Assembly: GCA_910584375.1 (NCBI GenBank) | Contig: CAJUAH010000013.1 | Span: forward strand, 25,613-89,612 | DNA length: 64,000 nt | Source of the DNA: an uncultured Acetatifactor sp. | GTDB lineage: Bacteria > Bacillota > Clostridia > Lachnospirales > Lachnospiraceae | Direction of reading: 5' to 3' | Part shown: positions 60,333 to 64,000 of the stretch, piece by piece | How positions within the stretch are numbered: the first letter of the stretch is position 1 | How the letters are laid out: every line of letters starts with the position of its first letter | Position numbers and translations under genes: made by a program | Notes under the pieces: generated by a model | Told to the model about the DNA's origin: nothing | Databases searched by the model: none | Seen by the model: only the letters and a program-made list of their open reading frames with translations

Positions 60333-61948
60333 TCGCTTTTTCCTCCCATGTTGAGAATCTTTACAGAACCTTGGGAATCATAGTCAAAATCCGTATGTGA
60401 GGACATAATAAGTATTTGGGATTTTTCTTTGAGTTGCGTAAGGATTTTTCCGAATATCTCCCCCCGCGAGTCTGGATCTACCGCGGAGAAACTTTCATCG
60501 GAAATGATCACGTCATACTCTCCGTAAAAGGCTCTGGCAAGGCATATTCTCTGCTGTTCTCCCGAAGACAGATCAAGCATGGAGATGTGGGTGTCTATAC
60601 CCTCTTGAAATTTGGGCATAAGGTTCTCTAATCCGGCTGCCTCCAATGCATAACCCAGCTTACTTTCATCTGCGTCTTTAAACATCGTAATATTTTCTTT
60701 AATTGTGCCTGAAATAAGTTGAGGTTCCTGACTTAAATATAAAATCCTGCCCCAAAAGGAGTTTTCCTTAATATTTTTCAGATTTTTACCGTCACAAACT
60801 ATACTTCCTTCATAGCCTTTTAAAATATCCGCAATAATTTTCAGCAGAGTGGATTTACCGCAGCCTGACGCACCGGTCAAAATCAGACATTCACCTGCCT
60901 TTATGCTGAAATTGATGTTTTCAAAGAGATTGTTTCCCTTATCATAGGCAAAGCTCAGATTTTGTGCTGAAATGGAGGTAATGTTTTCCACATCTTCAAA
61001 TCCATCGGAAGTTTCGACTTGTGAGGTCAGCAAAGTGTTTATTCTGCCGTCCATACCCTTAAGCTGCTGATAATCTGATATACAGACAGGAATTTGGTAT
61101 AGCGTATTGGTCAAAAATCCCACAGCCGCCAAAAGCACAATCAAATCGCTGATTTCAATGCTGCCCTTGGAAACTCCATATCCTCCGATTATCAGTAGGA
61201 CGCAGGTATTCAAAATCGTGTTTGCCGAACCTAAAATTCTCTGCATTGTCATTGTGCCTAAGATTTTTCCCTGGTCGGTCTTATAGTCCGCAATCTCTTT
61301 TTGATAAGGTCTGATAACCCTTTCACCGTTGAGAACATAGGCCGCTTCACGATTTCGTACCAGCTCCGCATTGTGATTATAAATTGCACCCATATGAAAA
61401 TAAAGCTTTTCATTCTGTTCCGGCAGCTTTCTTCCCCTGTAGACACTGATTGAAATTGCCGCCAGGGATACCAAAAGGGTCAAAGCCAAAAGCCACGGCT
61501 CAATCATAACGATATATATACCTGTCAAAATAACTGAAACAGCGGTTCCCATGATTTTAAGTATCAATCCTGAAAGCTGCTCAGAATATGTAAAAATATC
61601 ATTTCTGATAATGGGCAGCATTTTTTCGGTATTTTCCTGGTTTTTACAATTTGAGCCAAGCCAAATGCCTATGGCTTTTTGCTCCAGCGACTCTATCAGT
61701 CTTTGCTTAATTGTCAAAGCCTTACTGTTTTGAACGCAGAGAAACACCGCCGATATAATTAAGCTTACTGAAAATACGGCAAATACGGACCCTATTTTGC
61801 CCGTATTCTTTGTTAAGACGCTGTCCGCCAAAAGCCTTATGCACTCCAAATAAATGATGCTCATGCCTGAGCCCAAACAGACGGCAAGTCCTGCCGCAAG
61901 CAAATTGCCGACAGATTTTTTCAGTATATTTTTTGAGTCGGTGTTCAT
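60329..61948 (-). CDS. ABC exporter half-transporter (first subunit of a heterodimer)
   Basis: A 539-aa protein. ATG 61948 is chosen because GGGAGGGAAG lies before it; the open frame continues 38 codons further up, but that part is the remnant of an antitoxin gene. Six-helix membrane domain, then ATPase motifs: Walker A GASGCGKST, Q-loop LYLSQEPQLISG, signature LSSGEQQRICLARAF, Walker B VIISDESFSAVD (Ser-Asp-Glu in place of the usual Asp-Glu context), H-loop SSHTD. Works with the 58713-60332 product. Confidence 0.9.
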   Translation of the reverse strand: MNTDSKNILKKSVGNLLAAGLAVCLGSGMSIIYLECIRLLADSVLTKNTGKIGSVFAVFSVSLIISAVFLCVQNSKALTIKQRLIESLEQKAIGIWLGSNCKNQENTEKMLPIIRNDIFTYSEQLSGLILKIMGTAVSVILTGIYIVMIEPWLLALTLLVSLAAISISVYRGRKLPEQNEKLYFHMGAIYNHNAELVRNREAAYVLNGERVIRPYQKEIADYKTDQGKILGTMTMQRILGSANTILNTCVLLIIGGYGVSKGSIEISDLIVLLAAVGFLTNTLYQIPVCISDYQQLKGMDGRINTLLTSQVETSDGFEDVENITSISAQNLSFAYDKGNNLFENINFSIKAGECLILTGASGCGKSTLLKIIADILKGYEGSIVCDGKNLKNIKENSFWGRILYLSQEPQLISGTIKENITMFKDADESKLGYALEAAGLENLMPKFQEGIDTHISMLDLSSGEQQRICLARAFYGEYDVIISDESFSAVDPDSRGEIFGKILTQLKEKSQILIMSSHTDFDYDSQGSVKILNMGGKSE

Positions 61949-62160
61949 TTTTGTACTTCCCTCCCTGAATGTCGTAAAGGCAGAAACGGCATCCTGCACC
62001 CTGCCAGCCTGTGTATCAGCATTTCCCTCTTGCAATTTTTTGTGAATTTCCTCTGCTGCCATTAGATCTGTATTGGGATACCTGACCGTGTGAGCACATC
62101 TTCAGCTTGTTGTTTTACTATAGGATTTATTCGCAAGCTTAAGGTTGCTGTTTTTCCGTA
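61949..62160 (-). pseudogene. Remnant of a RelB/DinJ-type antitoxin gene
   Basis: Two pieces in different frames. From about 62160 to TAA at 62064-62062 one frame reads ATLSLRINPIVKQQAEDVL, then TRSGIPIQI, the start of a RelB/DinJ antitoxin. The other frame, from about 62080, reads TDLMAAEEIHKKLQEGNAD and AGRVQDAVSAFTTFRE, the usual C-terminus of such antitoxins. The middle is missing, and the C-terminal piece runs without a stop into the ABC exporter gene. No toxin gene is present. A promoter and an inverted-repeat operator survive upstream. Confidence 0.65.
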
Positions 62161-62182
62161 TCAAATCATCTCTTTGGGTCCA

Positions 62183-62236
62183 ATTGTAACGCATTTGTGG
62201 TTACCCGTCAATGTAAATACTAAATTCGATTTACAT
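62183..62236 (-). promoter_or_regulatory. Promoter and inverted-repeat operator of the antitoxin remnant/exporter
   Basis: On the minus strand TTGACG (62211-62206), 17 bases, TACAAT (62188-62183). Immediately upstream is a perfect 8-bp inverted repeat ATGTAAAT (62211-62218) and ATTTACAT (62229-62236), touching the -35 box, as expected for an antitoxin operator. This promoter probably now drives the ABC exporter genes. Confidence 0.55.
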
Positions 62237-62411
62237 TTGCTGGCCTTATTTACTTTATCCTAATCATTGTCACGATAATATAAATACGCCCTTTTCGGAA
62301 TTGTCTACCCTGGAGGAAATAAGCTGAAAATGATCCTTTAAATATACATTGTAAATGGCAGCTAAAGATTATATAATCAAATATATAAATGGGAATTTGA
62401 AGGTATGTGCA

Positions 62412-62846
62412 ATGGAACTAAAATTAATAGAATTAACCCATAAAGACGAGGTTTGCCAGACATACGAGATTTACAGGCACTGTATGTTTATGCCTACCAG
62501 GGAAAAGTTCAGCATGAAAGCAGACCAATTTCTTAACGATAACTCTGTAAAAATCTTTGCTTGCTGCAATCAAGACATGATAGAGGGCGTGATCGTTGTT
62601 TTCTTTGCCGAACAACATAAAATTGAAGTCTTAGGCATTGCGGTTGATTTGTCCGATCGTGGCAAAGGCATCGGTTCCTATATGATAAATCAGGTGATAA
62701 AGGATTACGGTTTGCTTTATGTATATGCAGAAACAGATAACGATGCCGTTGGTTTTTATCAAAAGAACGGTTTTAGCATTACAGAGTTCCCCGAGACCTA
62801 CGGCAATGAAACTGTTATTCGATATAGATGCGTATTAACCATATAA
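62412..62846 (+). CDS. GNAT-family N-acetyltransferase
   Basis: A 144-aa protein; ATG 62412 has GAAGG eight bases upstream, an in-frame ATG at 62355 has none. The acetyl-CoA-binding motif LGIAVDLSDRGKGIGSYMIN (R/Q-x-x-G-x-G/A type) and the late VYAETDNDAVGFYQKNGF segment are typical of GNAT enzymes. The only plus-strand gene of the right-hand region. Acceptor substrate unknown. Confidence 0.88.
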   Translation: MELKLIELTHKDEVCQTYEIYRHCMFMPTREKFSMKADQFLNDNSVKIFACCNQDMIEGVIVVFFAEQHKIEVLGIAVDLSDRGKGIGSYMINQVIKDYGLLYVYAETDNDAVGFYQKNGFSITEFPETYGNETVIRYRCVLTI

Positions 62847-62901
62847 TTATTTTTTAGTTTAAAGTACTGCTAGATTGTAAAAATTGTATGGCTATAGAGA
62901 A

Positions 62902-63201
62902 TCATAAAAGGTATTGATATGCTTGATAATATCTACTAATCTGCTCTCCAGAGCAGGCAAGATTATGTTCACCGAAATAATCTTCCAGTACTTCTTTACT
63001 GATCAATAATTCCGGCAGCACGTGAGCATTTTTACAATCCTCCATCGTAAGTTGGGTGTACTGTAGTGCTTTTTCAAAAAACATGGCTTTCTTATCTGTA
63101 TCCAGGTCATACTTCAATCCCCGTTTTACTTCATTTCCAATGTTTATCATTTGCTGCACAAAAGACAGGGCAAACCATCTTTCCCTCAAAACTGAATCCA
63201 T
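62902..63201 (-). CDS. Small hypothetical protein (99 aa)
   Basis: ATG 63201 has GGAGGT upstream. The product is a soluble, mostly helical protein (ERWFALSFVQQMINIGNEV, EKALQYTQLTMEDCKN, QISRYYQAYQYLL). No family recognised. It overlaps the end of the 63186-63422 gene by 16 bases, so the two are probably co-expressed and may work as a pair, for example as an accessory or immunity module; this is speculative. Confidence 0.65.
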   Translation of the reverse strand: MDSVLRERWFALSFVQQMINIGNEVKRGLKYDLDTDKKAMFFEKALQYTQLTMEDCKNAHVLPELLISKEVLEDYFGEHNLACSGEQISRYYQAYQYLL

Positions 63202-63422
63202 TTACAAATTACCTCCGTCGCTTTCGCCATAATATCTGCATCCAATATCCCCATTCCACCGCGCATGAAACCGTGAAGTTGGTTATTATGAATATTGACA
63301 AAAGAATCAAATTCCAAGATCTCATCTATCGTCTGATTCTCGAGCCACAAATTAAATCCCCACATATCAGGCTCTTTTGATCCGCGTTTTTGTTTCAGAA
63401 AGTCTGCCAATTCATAATGCAT
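63186..63422 (-). CDS. Small hypothetical protein (about 78 aa)
   Basis: The frame runs from ATG 63422 (another ATG at 63428) to a stop at 63186; no convincing ribosome site is seen before either ATG, so the 5' end is uncertain and the gene may be cut down from a longer one. The product begins MHYELADFLKQKRG and is rich in acidic and aromatic residues. No family recognised. Coupled by overlap to the next gene. Confidence 0.5.
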   Translation of the reverse strand: MHYELADFLKQKRGSKEPDMWGFNLWLENQTIDEILEFDSFVNIHNNQLHGFMRGGMGILDADIMAKATEVICKWIQF

Positions 63423-63567
63423 GTCCATTAAGAACAGAGGGAGCCTTCGGCAATGTTACTGCAAAAGGGATTCCTCCTGTTAACGAAATTTATTAAAGTT
63501 TTTATACTAATTTTTTCCATACAAATGAAAAAATTTTTAAAAAGCAAGACTATGGCACAAAAAGAGC

Positions 63568-64000
63568 TTATCCCATTAAAATTTTTACAGCTTGCATTAC
63601 ATTCTCAAGTGACAAACCAACTGTCTGGTCAGGTTTTACTTGATGTTGTTCAATTTGAGTATTATGTAAATCAAGATCATCGAGAACCACCCATTCGGCA
63701 ACATCATTATGCAAATTTATCCATAAAAGGATTTCATCAGCTTTTACCAAACTAAATTTCTTTGTTTGTCTAATTTTTTCTGTGGTCAAATTCGGTGTTA
63801 TTCCTTTTATATGCAAATCCTCTTTTTCTAATAATTCAACCAGTTTATTTGCTTCCTTACAAAGTGGTTTCAATTCAAAATCAAACCAAAAACGCCATCC
63901 CGAATGAAGAATTATTTCCGAATTTGTCTCTCTTACTAAATATGCTGAATATTCCGGCTTCCATGTCCCTGCTGTCCGGTGATAGGAAACCACAAATCCG
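63568..64000 (-). CDS. HAD-fold protein of the RNA-repair-associated type, partial
   Basis: The gene runs off the right edge, so only the C-terminal 144 codons are seen. The pattern RETNSEIILHSGWRFWFDFE, KADEILLWINLHNDVAEWVV and LDDLDL, ending VGLSLENVMQAVKIL, matches the HAD-like domain found in 'Swiss army knife' RNA-repair proteins (HAD_SAK type) and in small stand-alone relatives. The N-terminal DxDG motif would lie beyond the edge. Whether this copy is stand-alone cannot be seen. Confidence 0.6.
   Translation of the reverse strand, partial: GFVVSYHRTAGTWKPEYSAYLVRETNSEIILHSGWRFWFDFELKPLCKEANKLVELLEKEDLHIKGITPNLTTEKIRQTKKFSLVKADEILLWINLHNDVAEWVVLDDLDLHNTQIEQHQVKPDQTVGLSLENVMQAVKILMG

Noticed and set aside
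61949..62062. Start of the first exporter subunit at ATG 62062
   Set aside because: No ribosome site precedes it, and the extra 38 residues match an antitoxin C-terminus rather than an ABC transporter; ATG 61948 has GGGAGGG upstream.
63453..63755. Plus-strand open frame of 100 codons near the right edge
   Set aside because: It is antisense to the HAD-type gene, has no ribosome site and no recognisable pattern.

Overview
The window looks like a chromosomal segment of a gut-type Clostridia, most likely a Lachnospiraceae. The reasons are strong AGGAGG-type ribosome binding sites, lipoprotein solute-binding proteins with Ser/Glu-rich linkers, AraC-controlled glycan operons, ABC sugar importers without their own ATPase, and many family 43 glycosidases. 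I cannot name the genus or species. No rRNA, tRNA, CRISPR array or intact insertion sequence was recognised.

Layout. 1-1.8 kb: an orphan FliD-like gene and a small XRE regulator that converge on a shared terminator. 1.9-19.4 kb (minus strand): a large transport locus headed by a membrane-anchored solute-binding protein with two carbohydrate-binding-like modules. It continues with permease pair 1, an NHL/TPR protein, a Yip1 membrane protein, a DUF5696 protein, permease pair 2, a lipoprotein solute-binding protein, a GH43 enzyme and two U32-like genes, one of which is broken by a nonsense codon. A divergent AraC gene (19.75 kb) faces it. 20.7-36.1 kb (minus): a tightly coupled operon of GH8, SGNH esterase, GH115, two HlyD-like lipoproteins, an FtsX/MacB-type permease, two ABC ATPases (one with an AbrB-like tail) and GH43, with its own divergent AraC gene (36.3 kb). 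37.3-51.8 kb (minus): solute-binding lipoprotein with an extra N-terminal domain, chemoreceptor, type-B carboxylesterase, GH43, GH43, GH31, GH43 lipoprotein, GH43.

Together the enzymes (GH115 alpha-glucuronidase, GH8 exo-oligoxylanase, several GH43 xylosidase/arabinofuranosidase types, GH31 alpha-xylosidase type, esterases) form a plausible kit for taking apart imported, decorated glucurono-arabinoxylan oligosaccharides. All but one lack a signal peptide, so most hydrolysis is probably cytoplasmic, fed by the two importers. The chemoreceptor next to a solute-binding lipoprotein suggests chemotaxis or sensing linked to the same substrates.

52-64 kb is accessory DNA: a 53-codon secreted-type peptide gene convergent with a 628-aa HTH/helical-repeat regulator (a candidate RRNPP-like peptide-signalling pair); an rtcB-prfH ribosome-repair pair behind a leader peptide and terminator hairpin (candidate attenuator); a Uma2 protein; a kinase-GNAT fusion; a membrane protein; a heterodimeric ABC exporter preceded by a relB antitoxin remnant; a GNAT gene; two small unknown proteins; and a HAD-fold protein running off the edge. 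The most interesting items are the peptide/regulator pair, the rtcB-prfH leader, the exporter embedded in the xylan operon, and the nonsense mutation in the U32 motif.
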